Below, one piece after another: positions 27,455-36,628 of a stretch of DNA of 58,836 nt. Each line of letters begins with the position of its first letter. Position 1 is the first letter of the stretch. Position numbers and translations under genes: made by a program. Below the pieces are notes generated by a model, which saw nothing but the letters and a program-made list of their open reading frames with translations, searched no databases and was not told the origin of the DNA. This stretch comes from Clostridiaceae bacterium (GTDB taxonomy: Bacteria; Bacillota; Clostridia; DSM-8532), in assembly GCA_012728095.1 (NCBI GenBank), contig JAAYFU010000066.1:1-58836 (forward strand). The letters are read 5' to 3'.

Positions 27455-29278
27455 TTACCAGTCCCAACGGGGAAGAATTCGCAATATCTCCAGGTAAATC
27501 CGGGGAACTTCCAACCCTGATAATAGCGGATAATACAAGATAAAAAATGTTAAATATACAATAAGGAAAACCTTTGTAAACCTGCCTATAATATTTTTTT
27601 CCTCCAGGTACCTGAATATGATGCCCACCATTAAAATGAGAAACGGTGTACAGGAAAAATAATGGTATATAAAGGTAACCTTTCTTGGAGCGACTACCCA
27701 GGGCAGGTACTGGGACAAATAGCCGATTACCGGAAACAGTACCAGCTTGTTTTCGCCTAGAAAATTCTCCTTCTTAAAAATACTTGATATTAAAGACCAT
27801 AATATTATAAAAAATGAAACCAAACCAATCCAGAACAGAAGAGGATGTCCGAAACAGGCTATAGATGCTCCCCAATTATCCGGCAAAAGTTCCCCCTGGT
27901 AATAAAAAATAGGACGAATATCCAGGGGCCATTCATACCAGGGCGATTCAAAAGGATGGGATTCAGAAACACCCTTATGATAATTATACATGCTTTTTAC
28001 CGATTCGATGACCGATTCTATAAGGCCAGTATTTTTATCATTGTAGTGTATGGGAATAAAAGACAATACGTAAATGGCCGCCGGTATAACAATAAAAAAT
28101 AATACGCAGAACAAACATGTCAAATAAAAGTATTTGCCAAGCCATTTTCCCAGTTCTTTTTCCTTAAGTTTAACAGAGGCTCCTGAATTATTAATTTTAA
28201 TGTTAAGTTGGTTATTAAAGTCATTATATTCATAGCCCCTTGACAGGAAAAAGAGAATTGCCAGGCCGAAAGCTCCGTATAATGCTATCCATTTTGTCGC
28301 TCCCCCAAGGCCAAGGGAAATACCGCAAAGCAGGAGAGGGATGTGGGATTTGAAAAAGCCTCGCTCATAGGATTTTGAATCATAATAATCCAGCATAGAA
28401 TAAAACATAAGCATTACGAAGAATACGGTGTAACTGTCTATCGTGGCCAAACGGGTCTGAGTAAAGTGCATGAAGTCAAACATCATTAACCAGGCGCAGA
28501 AGAAAGCCCAAAAGGTGTCTTTAAAGAAGCGCTTGGCAATAATATACATCAGAGGGATCATAGCCGCACCGAATAATGTGCCCATAATTCTCCATCCGAA
28601 AGGAGTCATGCCGAAAATACTGATTCCAAACGCAATAATGGTTTTCCCAAGAGGCGGATGAGTGTTTTCGTATAGAATATCCCTCTTTTCAAGCTGTTCC
28701 AGGGCAGTACGGGGGAAATATATCTCGTCAAAATAAGTACTGTTTAAAACACTTGGACGATCCGGCACCAGATCCTGTTCGTCAAACAACTTCTCAATGC
28801 CTTCGGTCTGAGGTTTCTCTGTTACGGTAAATCCTGATATTAAATCATTGCCGCTGAAAAAACCCATTTCCTTGTACTCAGCTTTATAAAATTTGTTTTT
28901 ATCATTCTCATTGTCAGTTCGTAAATACGTTGCTGTGAATCTAAGTTTTTCTGTGGTGACGGAAGCAGTGGTATAATGCCATTTGTAAACTGATTTCATA
29001 TCTATAAAAGTATAAGGTTCAAATTCTCCGTCGCGATAAGCTTCTATTTCAAGGGTTCCAAAACAACCCCAGCTGTGGCCGATACCTCCAAATAGCATTA
29101 TTTTGTCTATTGTAACTTCTCTGCCGAAATCAACAATAAAACTTTCGTTGAGATTATCCGGTTCCCATCCTGTTTTAGGTGCTTTAAAAGAACCAAGGTA
29201 AATAAGCGCGATAATTAAATAAATGACTGTCATTACCGCCATAATTTTTATATCTTTTTTATTTATCTTCCCAGTCAT
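27455..29278 (-). CDS. PMT-family GT39 glycosyltransferase with a discoidin-like insert
   Basis: A 607-residue GT-C membrane enzyme. After a first transmembrane helix (about 10-28) comes an extracytoplasmic beta-rich insert (about 40-165; F-I-V-D-F-G-R-E-V-T-I-D-K-I, then W-H-Y-T-T-A) resembling F5/8 type C (discoidin) domains. The PMT hallmarks follow: F-D-E-I-Y-F-P near 190 (the Asp-Glu motif) and H-P-P-L-G-K near 214, then about ten more helices. PMTs transfer mannose from a lipid-phosphate carrier to Ser/Thr of exported proteins. The insert might bind a glycan or acceptor. It overlaps the upstream gene by 20 nt. Confidence 0.85.
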   Translation of the reverse strand: MTGKINKKDIKIMAVMTVIYLIIALIYLGSFKAPKTGWEPDNLNESFIVDFGREVTIDKIMLFGGIGHSWGCFGTLEIEAYRDGEFEPYTFIDMKSVYKWHYTTASVTTEKLRFTATYLRTDNENDKNKFYKAEYKEMGFFSGNDLISGFTVTEKPQTEGIEKLFDEQDLVPDRPSVLNSTYFDEIYFPRTALEQLEKRDILYENTHPPLGKTIIAFGISIFGMTPFGWRIMGTLFGAAMIPLMYIIAKRFFKDTFWAFFCAWLMMFDFMHFTQTRLATIDSYTVFFVMLMFYSMLDYYDSKSYERGFFKSHIPLLLCGISLGLGGATKWIALYGAFGLAILFFLSRGYEYNDFNNQLNIKINNSGASVKLKEKELGKWLGKYFYLTCLFCVLFFIVIPAAIYVLSFIPIHYNDKNTGLIESVIESVKSMYNYHKGVSESHPFESPWYEWPLDIRPIFYYQGELLPDNWGASIACFGHPLLFWIGLVSFFIILWSLISSIFKKENFLGENKLVLFPVIGYLSQYLPWVVAPRKVTFIYHYFSCTPFLILMVGIIFRYLEEKNIIGRFTKVFLIVYLTFFILYYPLLSGLEVPRIYLEILRILPRWDW

Positions 29279-30575
29279 AACCTTCTCCCAACCAGTTTTT
29301 TCCGGGGTTTATAAATGCCCTGTAGCCCTGGTAAACTGACAATATATATGCCAAAAGAGTTATAAATGAGAAAAGTAAGGCAAGTCCATCCCAACGCTCA
29401 AGCCAGTATACTCTCTCAAATGAGATTATATACAAATATAAATGATTTATAAATACAGAAAAACTGACAAGCGCAAACAGAATCATATGTTTTTTTTCAA
29501 AGACTGACGCAAGAGCAATAAAGATTATTGCCGGTAACAGGTACCTTTCGTGCATTTTTGTCATAAAAAAGAATGCACTGAACTGAACAAGATATGAAAA
29601 ATAGGCTATTGTATAAATTGAAGCCTTTCCTTTTATAAGACAGATAAAAGCGTATACCAAAGCTGCTGACATGAGTATATTACCCCAGGCAAGATAGCTT
29701 AAGCCAAGAAAAGGCATGGTGTCGTGCTGAATTTGTCCTCCCAGGAGAAACCAGATATTGAACGCATTAGCCGTAGCGAAAGGATAATCCTGAATACTTT
29801 TAAAGTACAACTCAAAAAGCCAGTAGAGCGGATCAATGAATTTAGGCAGCCTGTATGCAAGTTTTGTTGGAATATAGAATGGTAAAACAATGGCGTAATA
29901 AAGGATAAGACCGGAAACCAGCCCGGTTGCCAGCCGAATGAGGGACTTTTTGTCCAGTTTATAATCTTTGAAATAAAGATATAAAACCACTGGCAACAAA
30001 AGCCCGCTTTGAGGTTTTGTCAAAACGGCAACAAGATACAAAAGCGCCGCAAGATTATGCTTCTTATATTCAAAAAGAATTATTACGCCTAACAGCATGG
30101 TTGCCGGAATTGAATCGAATTGGCCCCAGATGGAAGAGTTTATGAATACGCCGGGATTCATTAAATATAAAAATGCCATTAAAATTCCGGTTCCATATTT
30201 CTTTGCTTTTTCAGAAACTATTAATATAAGCCATGCACCTATAAATTCAAATAAGACTGACCATAATTTTATTAAAAAAGCATGTAAACCGAATGTTAAA
30301 GACAGCTTGTCCGCAATTTCTCCGGTCAACCATAAGAAATACTGAAAAAAAGGAGCGTAAACAACATGAAATCCGGAAGTGCCATAGAACTGGGAGGGGC
30401 CGTATTCCGCCAGGTATCTGCTCCATGCCACATATCCGGACATATCGATACCATATGGTTTTATAAAAGAAATAAGTATACGAAAAACAAAAATTATTGA
30501 TATGGATAATATTATTCTCATATAGTAATGTTTGTTGTTACGAAAATAAAAACTATTGAAACTGGTTTCAGCCAT
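29259..30575 (-). CDS. GT-C type membrane glycosyltransferase (mannosyltransferase-like)
   Basis: A 438-residue membrane protein with ten or more hydrophobic helices. An early loop has I-D-M-S-G-Y-V-A-W-S-R-Y-L, matching the acidic first-loop motif of GT-C enzymes that use lipid-linked sugars. A later segment M-T-K-M-H-E-R-Y-L-L-P resembles the GT39/GT87 families. The ATG at 30575 follows AAGGACG and removes an implausible 37-residue extension. It is the first gene of the minus-strand glycosylation operon. Confidence 0.8.
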   Translation of the reverse strand: MAETSFNSFYFRNNKHYYMRIILSISIIFVFRILISFIKPYGIDMSGYVAWSRYLAEYGPSQFYGTSGFHVVYAPFFQYFLWLTGEIADKLSLTFGLHAFLIKLWSVLFEFIGAWLILIVSEKAKKYGTGILMAFLYLMNPGVFINSSIWGQFDSIPATMLLGVIILFEYKKHNLAALLYLVAVLTKPQSGLLLPVVLYLYFKDYKLDKKSLIRLATGLVSGLILYYAIVLPFYIPTKLAYRLPKFIDPLYWLFELYFKSIQDYPFATANAFNIWFLLGGQIQHDTMPFLGLSYLAWGNILMSAALVYAFICLIKGKASIYTIAYFSYLVQFSAFFFMTKMHERYLLPAIIFIALASVFEKKHMILFALVSFSVFINHLYLYIISFERVYWLERWDGLALLFSFITLLAYILSVYQGYRAFINPGKNWLGEGYDWEDK

Positions 30576-30670
30576 GATATCGTCCTTTGTATTTTTATAT
30601 TTTAGATTATTACAGCATAATATACAGTTTACCGATTGCGTTTTTGCATAATTGTAAAACAAAAATGAAC

Positions 30671-30732
30671 AAAAAAAAAGCACCACTGGCGTATATACTT
30701 ATAAAATAATTGCGATTCAATGCCGTCGGTGC
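30671..30732 (-). terminator. Hairpin plus nine-T tract in the leader of the glycosylation operon
   Basis: Read on the minus strand, GCACC and GGC (30732-30722) pair with GCC and GGTGC (30690-30680) across an internal loop. The stem is followed at once by nine T (30679-30671). This intrinsic terminator lies about 100 nt before the first gene and downstream of a likely promoter, the layout of an attenuator. The large loop (about 31 nt) could hold an alternative structure. Confidence 0.55.
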
Positions 30733-30802
30733 CATAAATGATACAAAATGATATGAAATAAAAAACTAATATATAAAAGGAGGAATAAATAACTTATTAA
30801 TA

Positions 30803-30811
30803 TTATACCAT
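30803..30811 (-). promoter_or_regulatory. Extended -10 promoter of the glycosylation operon
   Basis: On the minus strand TGGTATAAT reads across this site, a TGn-extended -10 element. No convincing -35 hexamer lies upstream. A transcript from here would carry a leader of about 220 nt containing the hairpin at 30671-30732. Confidence 0.5.
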
Positions 30812-30868
30812 TAATGCATGGATTCTAATATTACTTTTAGATTATAAAATGATTAAAAAATGAATGAG

Positions 30869-30915
30869 AGCAATTTGACCGCTGGATATTACGGTTACCG
30901 GCTGATTGCTTTTTT
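30869..30915 (+). terminator. Terminator-like hairpin before thrC
   Basis: AGCAAT (30869-30874) pairs with ATTGCT (30905-30910), with CCG/CGG pairing inside and a run of T to 30915. It precedes the thrC start by 87 nt, so it may be an attenuator of thrC. No upstream coding gene on this strand needs it. Confidence 0.5.
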
Positions 30916-31001
30916 ATACCTTATAGTTTATCATAAGTATTGTTGATTTGTATGCGAAACTAAACCAAATATCATAATTTATTATCGTTGGAGTGTTTAT
31001 T

Positions 31002-32513
31002 ATGGTTTTATACGAAAGTACGAGGGGTGGCAAGGAGGGTATACCCTCAGCAGAAGCTATAAAAAGAGGCATTTCTTCCAATGGGGGATTATATGTCCCG
31101 CAACAGATAAAAGAGATTAATCAGAAGGATATTTCCAACCTGGCAAATATGTCTTATGCCCAACGGGCGGTATTCATATTAAAACAGTTCCTTGATGATT
31201 TTACTGATGATGAGCTTGCTGATTGTGTCAACAGCGCTTATAACACCCGTAAGTTTGCAACTGCCGATATCGCGCCCATAAAACCTATAAGTGAGAATTT
31301 ATGCCTTCTGGAATTATGGCATGGGCCTACCTGTGCTTTTAAGGATATGGCTCTCCAGATATTGCCGCACTTTTTGGTAAAGGCAATGGAGAAAACCGGG
31401 GAAGAATGTGAGATTGTCATTCTTGTGGCAACATCCGGCGATACGGGTAAAGCTGCGCTGGAAGGGTTTGCTGATGTAAAAGGTACGCGAATCATAGTGT
31501 TTTATCCCGAAAATGGGGTTAGCGAGGTACAAAAATACCAGATGATAACTCAAACCGGGAGTAATGTGAAGGTATTCGGCGTAAACGGTAATTTTGATGA
31601 TACCCAGTCGGGCGTAAAGAGAATCTTTACCGATGAAAAGCTTATTAAAGAGATGGCAAAAAGGAACTTGAAGTTTTCATCGGCAAATTCAATAAACTGG
31701 GGCAGGCTTGTTCCGCAAATTGTTTATTATTTCTCGGCTTATGCGGATCTTGTTAAAATTGACCGGATAAAAGCAGGCGATAAAATAAATTTTGTGGTAC
31801 CTACGGGTAATTTCGGCAATATCCTGGCTGGTTATTATGCCATGCGTATGGGACTGCCCGTAAACAAGCTCATTTGCGCTTCAAATGATAATAATGTCCT
31901 GACTGATTTTATCAGGACCGGGCATTATGACAGGAGACGCAAATTTATAAGAACTGTCTCACCTTCAATGGATATACTTATATCCAGCAATCTTGAAAGA
32001 CTTTTGTATGAGCTTACGGGTCATGATGATCAAAGAGTTTCCGACTGGATGAACAGGCTTAACGAGGATGGGCATTATGAAGTCGGACAGAATCTGTTGA
32101 AGGAATTACATAAGTCTTTTTGGGCAGGATGGTCAAACCAGGATGAGACATTGAAAACCATAGAATGTGTATACAAAGAAAACAACTACGTGTTGGACAC
32201 GCATACCGCCGTTGCCGTGGATGTTTATGACAAATACGTGATAACCACCGGCGATTTAACACCTACGGTAATAGTTTCCACCGCGAGTCCCTTTAAATTT
32301 AACGGCAGCGTATGCAAGGCTCTGTTCGGAGAACAGGTCATTGAAGGGAAAACCGAGTTTGAGCTTTTGGAGATTTTGTCCAAAAGGACCAGTATGCCAA
32401 TACCTGCAGGACTGAAGGATTTGGATAATAAGAGCGTCCTTCATAGTAACGTTTGCGAAAAATATGATATGAAAACTGTCGTAACAGAATATCTCTTTAA
32501 AGGAGAGTATTGA
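31002..32513 (+). CDS. thrC: Threonine synthase
   Basis: A 503-residue PLP enzyme converting O-phosphohomoserine to threonine. Motifs: S-S-N-G-G-L-Y-V-P near residue 26, the PLP-lysine segment H-G-P-T-C-A-F-K-D near 105, [10 protein letters not shown] near 145 for phosphate binding, and P-T-G-N-F-G-N near 267. Length fits the long yeast/E. coli type. ATG 31002 follows GGAG. It lies one base before hprK; that linkage may be local rather than functional. Confidence 0.95.
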   Translation: MVLYESTRGGKEGIPSAEAIKRGISSNGGLYVPQQIKEINQKDISNLANMSYAQRAVFILKQFLDDFTDDELADCVNSAYNTRKFATADIAPIKPISENLCLLELWHGPTCAFKDMALQILPHFLVKAMEKTGEECEIVILVATSGDTGKAALEGFADVKGTRIIVFYPENGVSEVQKYQMITQTGSNVKVFGVNGNFDDTQSGVKRIFTDEKLIKEMAKRNLKFSSANSINWGRLVPQIVYYFSAYADLVKIDRIKAGDKINFVVPTGNFGNILAGYYAMRMGLPVNKLICASNDNNVLTDFIRTGHYDRRRKFIRTVSPSMDILISSNLERLLYELTGHDDQRVSDWMNRLNEDGHYEVGQNLLKELHKSFWAGWSNQDETLKTIECVYKENNYVLDTHTAVAVDVYDKYVITTGDLTPTVIVSTASPFKFNGSVCKALFGEQVIEGKTEFELLEILSKRTSMPIPAGLKDLDNKSVLHSNVCEKYDMKTVVTEYLFKGEY

Positions 32514-32514
32514 T

Positions 32515-33462
32515 ATGGCATTTGAGACTTCCCGCTGCGTAAAATTATCAAAGATAGTTGAAGAGTTAAGCTTAGAAAAGCTGTACTATTTGAGTCAACA
32601 TGACGAAGTAAGGATTGAAACATCGGATATAAACCGTCCCGGGCTTCAGTTGGCGGGATTTTTTGAATACTTCGGAACCGACAGAATCCAGATTATCGGA
32701 AAGGTTGAAATGACCTATCTTGCGCAATTGGATGACGAGAAACGTTATAAGAGTTTAAGGAACTTTTTTTCCACCGGTATACCTTGCGTAGTTCTTGCAA
32801 GAGGTATGGAGCCTTTTGCCGAGATGATGGAATGCGCAAGGGAGTTTAATGTTCCGTTTTTGCGTACCCATGAGGAAACTTCCCGCTTCAGCAGCAATTT
32901 GATAGCGTATTTGAATGTCGAACTTGCGCCTATGGAGACTTTGCACGGTGAACTTGTGGAAGTATATGGAGAAGGGGTCCTGATTCTCGGTGAAAGCGGA
33001 GTCGGGAAAAGTGAAACTGCCCTGGAACTGGTAAAGCGCGGTCACAGGCTTGTGGCCGATGATTTGGTTGAGGTCAGAAGGGTTTCAAGCAAGACGCTGG
33101 TTGGTTCAGCCCCTGAAATTATACGTCATTTTATTGAAATCCGCGGAATAGGAATATTGGATGTAAAATATTTATATGGAGTAGGATCGGTAAAGGTTAC
33201 GGAGGCTATTGCCCTGGTAGTCAACCTGGAATTCTGGGATCCAAAAAAACAATATGAAAGACTGGGCACTGAAGAATTAACGACTGAAATACTTGGCATA
33301 AAGTTGCCATCACTGACAATTCCGGTGAAACCCGGCAGAAACCTGGCCATTATCATTGAAGTGGCCGCCATGAATAACAGGCAGAAGAAAATGGGTTATA
33401 ATGCCGCGCAGGTGTTTACCCAGAAACTGACAGGCGATATGCGTAAAAACTATGATTATTAG
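32515..33462 (+). CDS. hprK: HPr kinase/phosphorylase
   Basis: A 315-residue bifunctional enzyme that phosphorylates or dephosphorylates Ser46 of HPr, setting carbon catabolite control in Firmicutes. The N-terminal domain (1-130) is followed by the P-loop [10 protein letters not shown] near 155 and D-D-L-V-E-V near 181, and the signature I-R-G-I-G-I-L-D near 207. AAAGGAGAG precedes the ATG. It opens the conserved hprK-murB-rapZ-yvcK-whiA series. Confidence 0.96.
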   Translation: MAFETSRCVKLSKIVEELSLEKLYYLSQHDEVRIETSDINRPGLQLAGFFEYFGTDRIQIIGKVEMTYLAQLDDEKRYKSLRNFFSTGIPCVVLARGMEPFAEMMECAREFNVPFLRTHEETSRFSSNLIAYLNVELAPMETLHGELVEVYGEGVLILGESGVGKSETALELVKRGHRLVADDLVEVRRVSSKTLVGSAPEIIRHFIEIRGIGILDVKYLYGVGSVKVTEAIALVVNLEFWDPKKQYERLGTEELTTEILGIKLPSLTIPVKPGRNLAIIIEVAAMNNRQKKMGYNAAQVFTQKLTGDMRKNYDY

Positions 33463-33535
33463 TTGCCGTTTCGCAAATTAATAAATGATTCAGGTAAATA
33501 TTATTATTACTGGGCTGATTCAAGGAGTGGAAACT

Positions 33536-34450
33536 TTGAATAAAGTTGATATTTATAATGATCTTGAGACAATATGCGGTTCGTGTACCATTCTGAAAGA
33601 TGTGCCGATGAAAGAGCACACCACAATGAAAGTAGGCGGAAATGCGGATCTTATGATCATACCTGAATCATTTTCCTGTATTCAGAAGATCGTTAAATTG
33701 TTACAGTCAACTAATACACCGTATATGATAATGGGTAACGGCTCCAATCTCATATTTCGCGATGAAGGATATAACGGAGTCATTGTTAAAATCGGGAAAC
33801 CATTATCCGATATCGAGGTTCATGATGATATTATCGTGGCAATGGCCGGCGCTTCCCTCGCTCAGGTGGCGAATACAGCACTTGAGCATTCCTTGACCGG
33901 GCTGGAATTTGCGTCGGGCATTCCCGGCAGCGTGGGCGGCGCGGTCTATATGAATGCCGGGGCGTATGATGGAGAAATGGGGCAGGTTGTAATAGAAACC
34001 CTCTGCCTTGACAGCAGGGGCAACATGATTACCCTGAAAGGGGATGAACATAATTTTTCCTACAGGCACAGCAGAATACAGGATGACAACCTTACATGCT
34101 TACAAGTAATAATGAAGCTGAAAAAGGGAGAAAAAAGCAAAATTCAGAGCAAAATGAATGAATTGAACGCAAAAAGACGCGAAAAGCAGCCCCTTAACTA
34201 TCCAAGCGCTGGAAGTATTTTTAAACGGCCTCCTGGTAGTTTTGCAGGAATGCTTGTTGACAACTGCGGCCTTAGGGGAGCCAGGATAGGAGGGGCCCAG
34301 GTTTCTGACAAACATTGCGGATTTATAGTCAATACAGGCAATGCAACTGCATCGGATATTATTTCTCTTATTCAATATGTGCAGGATACGGTATATAAAA
34401 ACTCAGGCATATGGCTGGAGCTTGAGGTAAAGATTGTCGGGGGTTATTGA
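33536..34450 (+). CDS. murB: UDP-N-acetylenolpyruvoylglucosamine reductase
   Basis: A 304-residue FAD enzyme making UDP-MurNAc for peptidoglycan. Motifs: T-T-M-K-V-G-G-N-A-D near residue 31, G-N-G-S-N-L-I near 64, G-I-P-G-S-V-G-G-A-V-Y-M-N-A-G-A-Y near 127 and the catalytic Y-P-S-A-G-S-I-F-K near 220. The TTG start at 33536 is chosen because AAGGAG lies 8 nt upstream; the longer frame would add a non-conserved N-terminus. Confidence 0.95.
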   Translation: MNKVDIYNDLETICGSCTILKDVPMKEHTTMKVGGNADLMIIPESFSCIQKIVKLLQSTNTPYMIMGNGSNLIFRDEGYNGVIVKIGKPLSDIEVHDDIIVAMAGASLAQVANTALEHSLTGLEFASGIPGSVGGAVYMNAGAYDGEMGQVVIETLCLDSRGNMITLKGDEHNFSYRHSRIQDDNLTCLQVIMKLKKGEKSKIQSKMNELNAKRREKQPLNYPSAGSIFKRPPGSFAGMLVDNCGLRGARIGGAQVSDKHCGFIVNTGNATASDIISLIQYVQDTVYKNSGIWLELEVKIVGGY

Positions 34451-34452
34451 TA

Positions 34453-35346
34453 ATGGAACTGCTTATCATTACAGGAATGTCAGGCGCCGGAAAAAGCTTG
34501 TGTGTAAAATACTTTGAGGATATAGGATATTTCTGTGTGGATAATCTCCCCCCGTCATTGATTCCCAAGTTTGCAGAAGTAATAATGCACGGAAAATCAA
34601 AGCTTGAAAAAGTAGCACTCATCATAGATATACGTGGCGGAGCAATGTTTTTGGACCTATTGCCCGCTCTTTCCACATTAACGGATATGGGCATAAATTT
34701 TAAAATTTTATTCCTGGATGCGTCGGATGCCGTTTTGGTCAAAAGATTCAAGGAAAGCAGGCGTATGCATCCTCTTTCAAAAGACGGCCGTTTGTCGGAC
34801 GGTATTGCAGAAGAAAGAAAAATCCTGCAAACAATAAAAGACAAGGCGGATGTTACCATTGACACGTCAAATCTTAGCCCGCAGCAGCTAAGAGAAGCTA
34901 TAACAAATCATTTTGTCAAAGGGAAAAATTTTTCAGGATTAATCATACACATTGTTTCTTTCGGGTTTAAATATGGTATACCCATTGACAGCGATCTGGT
35001 ATTTGATGTCAGATTCATACCTAATCCATATTATGTACCTGAGCTTAAATCCAGGACAGGCCTTGAGCGCGAGGTTATGGATTATATAATGAACTTTTCA
35101 GAAACAAAAATTTTTATAAATAAACTGTTTGATATGATAATTTTCCTTCTGCCGCAATATGTTAAAGAAGGGAAAAGGCAATTAATTATTGCCATAGGTT
35201 GCACAGGAGGAAGACATCGCTCTGTTGCAATTGCCGACAAGCTTTATAAGAGGCTGAAGCGAAGAGGAGCTAATGTGGTAATTCAACACAGGGATATTAA
35301 CCGCGACGACAACGCGAACAAGGATAATAAAGGGGGAACACTATGA
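34453..35346 (+). CDS. rapZ: RNase adapter / nucleotide-binding protein RapZ (YvcJ)
   Basis: A 297-residue P-loop protein with Walker A G-M-S-G-A-G-K-S near residue 7, D-N-L-P-P near 32 and the C-terminal signature G-C-T-G-G-R-H-R-S-V near 255. In E. coli RapZ guides RNase E to GlmZ RNA; Firmicute YvcJ is a GTPase linked to competence and sugar signalling. It starts 2 nt after murB and overlaps yvcK by an ATGA junction, so translation is coupled. Confidence 0.94.
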   Translation: MELLIITGMSGAGKSLCVKYFEDIGYFCVDNLPPSLIPKFAEVIMHGKSKLEKVALIIDIRGGAMFLDLLPALSTLTDMGINFKILFLDASDAVLVKRFKESRRMHPLSKDGRLSDGIAEERKILQTIKDKADVTIDTSNLSPQQLREAITNHFVKGKNFSGLIIHIVSFGFKYGIPIDSDLVFDVRFIPNPYYVPELKSRTGLEREVMDYIMNFSETKIFINKLFDMIIFLLPQYVKEGKRQLIIAIGCTGGRHRSVAIADKLYKRLKRRGANVVIQHRDINRDDNANKDNKGGTL

Positions 35347-36599
35347 GATCCCTTAGGTGGCTTCAAATTGTTTTAAGATTTAAAAAATGGCTGATTAGCG
35401 GTGTTTTTGGTTTTATTCTTTTGATAGTTTCTTTGGTTGTTTTATTAATAAATACGGATATAAGCCCGGTAAGATGGGGCATTTCTTTATTGCTTGGCAT
35501 TTGTGGAATATACGGCATTTTAATTTGCTTCAGGAAAATTTTCATTAAGTTTGTTGACGTGTATTCAAACGGAATTATAAAGAAGCCTTCCAATGTTAGC
35601 GAAATAGGAGATATTATCTACCGGAGAAAAATATTGTCGGCAGGTCCGCGGGTAGTTGCAGTCGGCGGCGGAACAGGCACCTCAACATTACTGAGAGGGT
35701 TGAAATTATATACCAGCAATATTACGGCTATTGTTACGGTGGCAGATGACGGAGGCGGTTCGGGTGTATTGCGAAATGACCTGGGAATACTTCCGCCAGG
35801 CGACATACGTAACTGCATGCTGGCGCTTGCCGAAACAGAACCTGTACTTGAAAAACTCCTGTCATACAGGTTTACTGAAGGCTCATTAAAAGGTCAATGT
35901 TTTGGTAACCTTTTTTTAGCAGCCATGAATGGCATTTCAAATAGTTTTGAGCAGGCTGTAAAGTACATGGGGGAAGTTCTGGCAATAACCGGGAAAATAT
36001 ATCCTGTCACGGAAGATAATATTCATCTCGTTGCCGAACTGGAAGACGGAACACAAATCAGGGGCGAATCAAGGATTGGTTCTCATAATTTAACACATCC
36101 GGGGAAAATAAAAAAAGTAATGTTGAACAAACCGTCGGTGCCTCCTGTAAAACAGGCAATTGACGCCATATATAGCGCCGATGTAATTGTATTGGGACCG
36201 GGAAGCCTTTATACAAGCATAATTCCAAACCTGTTGGTGGAAGGTGTAGCTGAAGCTATTGCGGAATCAAAAGCCGTCAAGGTATATGTTTGCAATATAA
36301 TGACTCAGCCGGGAGAAACTGAAAACTATACTGTCGGAGATCATATTGAGGCTATTTATTCTCACGTAGGCAGACCTTTTATAGATATTTGTATTGTTAA
36401 TAACGGAAAGATTAAACCGGATATATTAAGGAAATATCAGAATGACGGCTCAAACCCCGTACATATCGATTATCCTGCTATTAAAAAACTTGGCGTAAGA
36501 CTGATAGAAAGGGATTTAGTCAAAATAAGCAATGATTTAATAAGGCATGACTCAAATCTTTTGTCCCGGACCATTATGGAACTGACAAAATTTAATTAA
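35343..36599 (+). CDS. yvcK: Gluconeogenesis factor YvcK (CofD-like) with two membrane helices
   Basis: A 418-residue protein of the CofD/YvcK family. Two N-terminal transmembrane helices (about 14-36 and 44-62) precede the core with V-A-V-G-G-G-T-G-T-S near residue 105, V-A-D-D-G-G-G-S-G near 133 and P-G-D-I-R-N-C near 151. In Bacillus YvcK binds UDP-GlcNAc and is needed for growth on gluconeogenic carbon and for cell-wall homeostasis. The membrane anchor is absent from the Bacillus protein but common in clostridia. The ATG overlaps the rapZ stop. Confidence 0.93.
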   Translation: MRSLRWLQIVLRFKKWLISGVFGFILLIVSLVVLLINTDISPVRWGISLLLGICGIYGILICFRKIFIKFVDVYSNGIIKKPSNVSEIGDIIYRRKILSAGPRVVAVGGGTGTSTLLRGLKLYTSNITAIVTVADDGGGSGVLRNDLGILPPGDIRNCMLALAETEPVLEKLLSYRFTEGSLKGQCFGNLFLAAMNGISNSFEQAVKYMGEVLAITGKIYPVTEDNIHLVAELEDGTQIRGESRIGSHNLTHPGKIKKVMLNKPSVPPVKQAIDAIYSADVIVLGPGSLYTSIIPNLLVEGVAEAIAESKAVKVYVCNIMTQPGETENYTVGDHIEAIYSHVGRPFIDICIVNNGKIKPDILRKYQNDGSNPVHIDYPAIKKLGVRLIERDLVKISNDLIRHDSNLLSRTIMELTKFN

Positions 36600-36628
36600 T
36601 GTACATATGCACTCAAGGAGGGTTTGCT

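Larger units (their letters stand above)
30576..31001. other. 426-bp divergent intergenic region (glycosylation operon / thrC)
   Basis: No gene is visible here. The AT-rich region holds a minus-strand extended -10 promoter, a minus-strand hairpin with a nine-T tract, a plus-strand terminator-like hairpin before thrC, and an isolated AAAGGAGG (about 30777-30784) with no suitably spaced start codon. No T-box signature motif was found. Confidence 0.6.
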
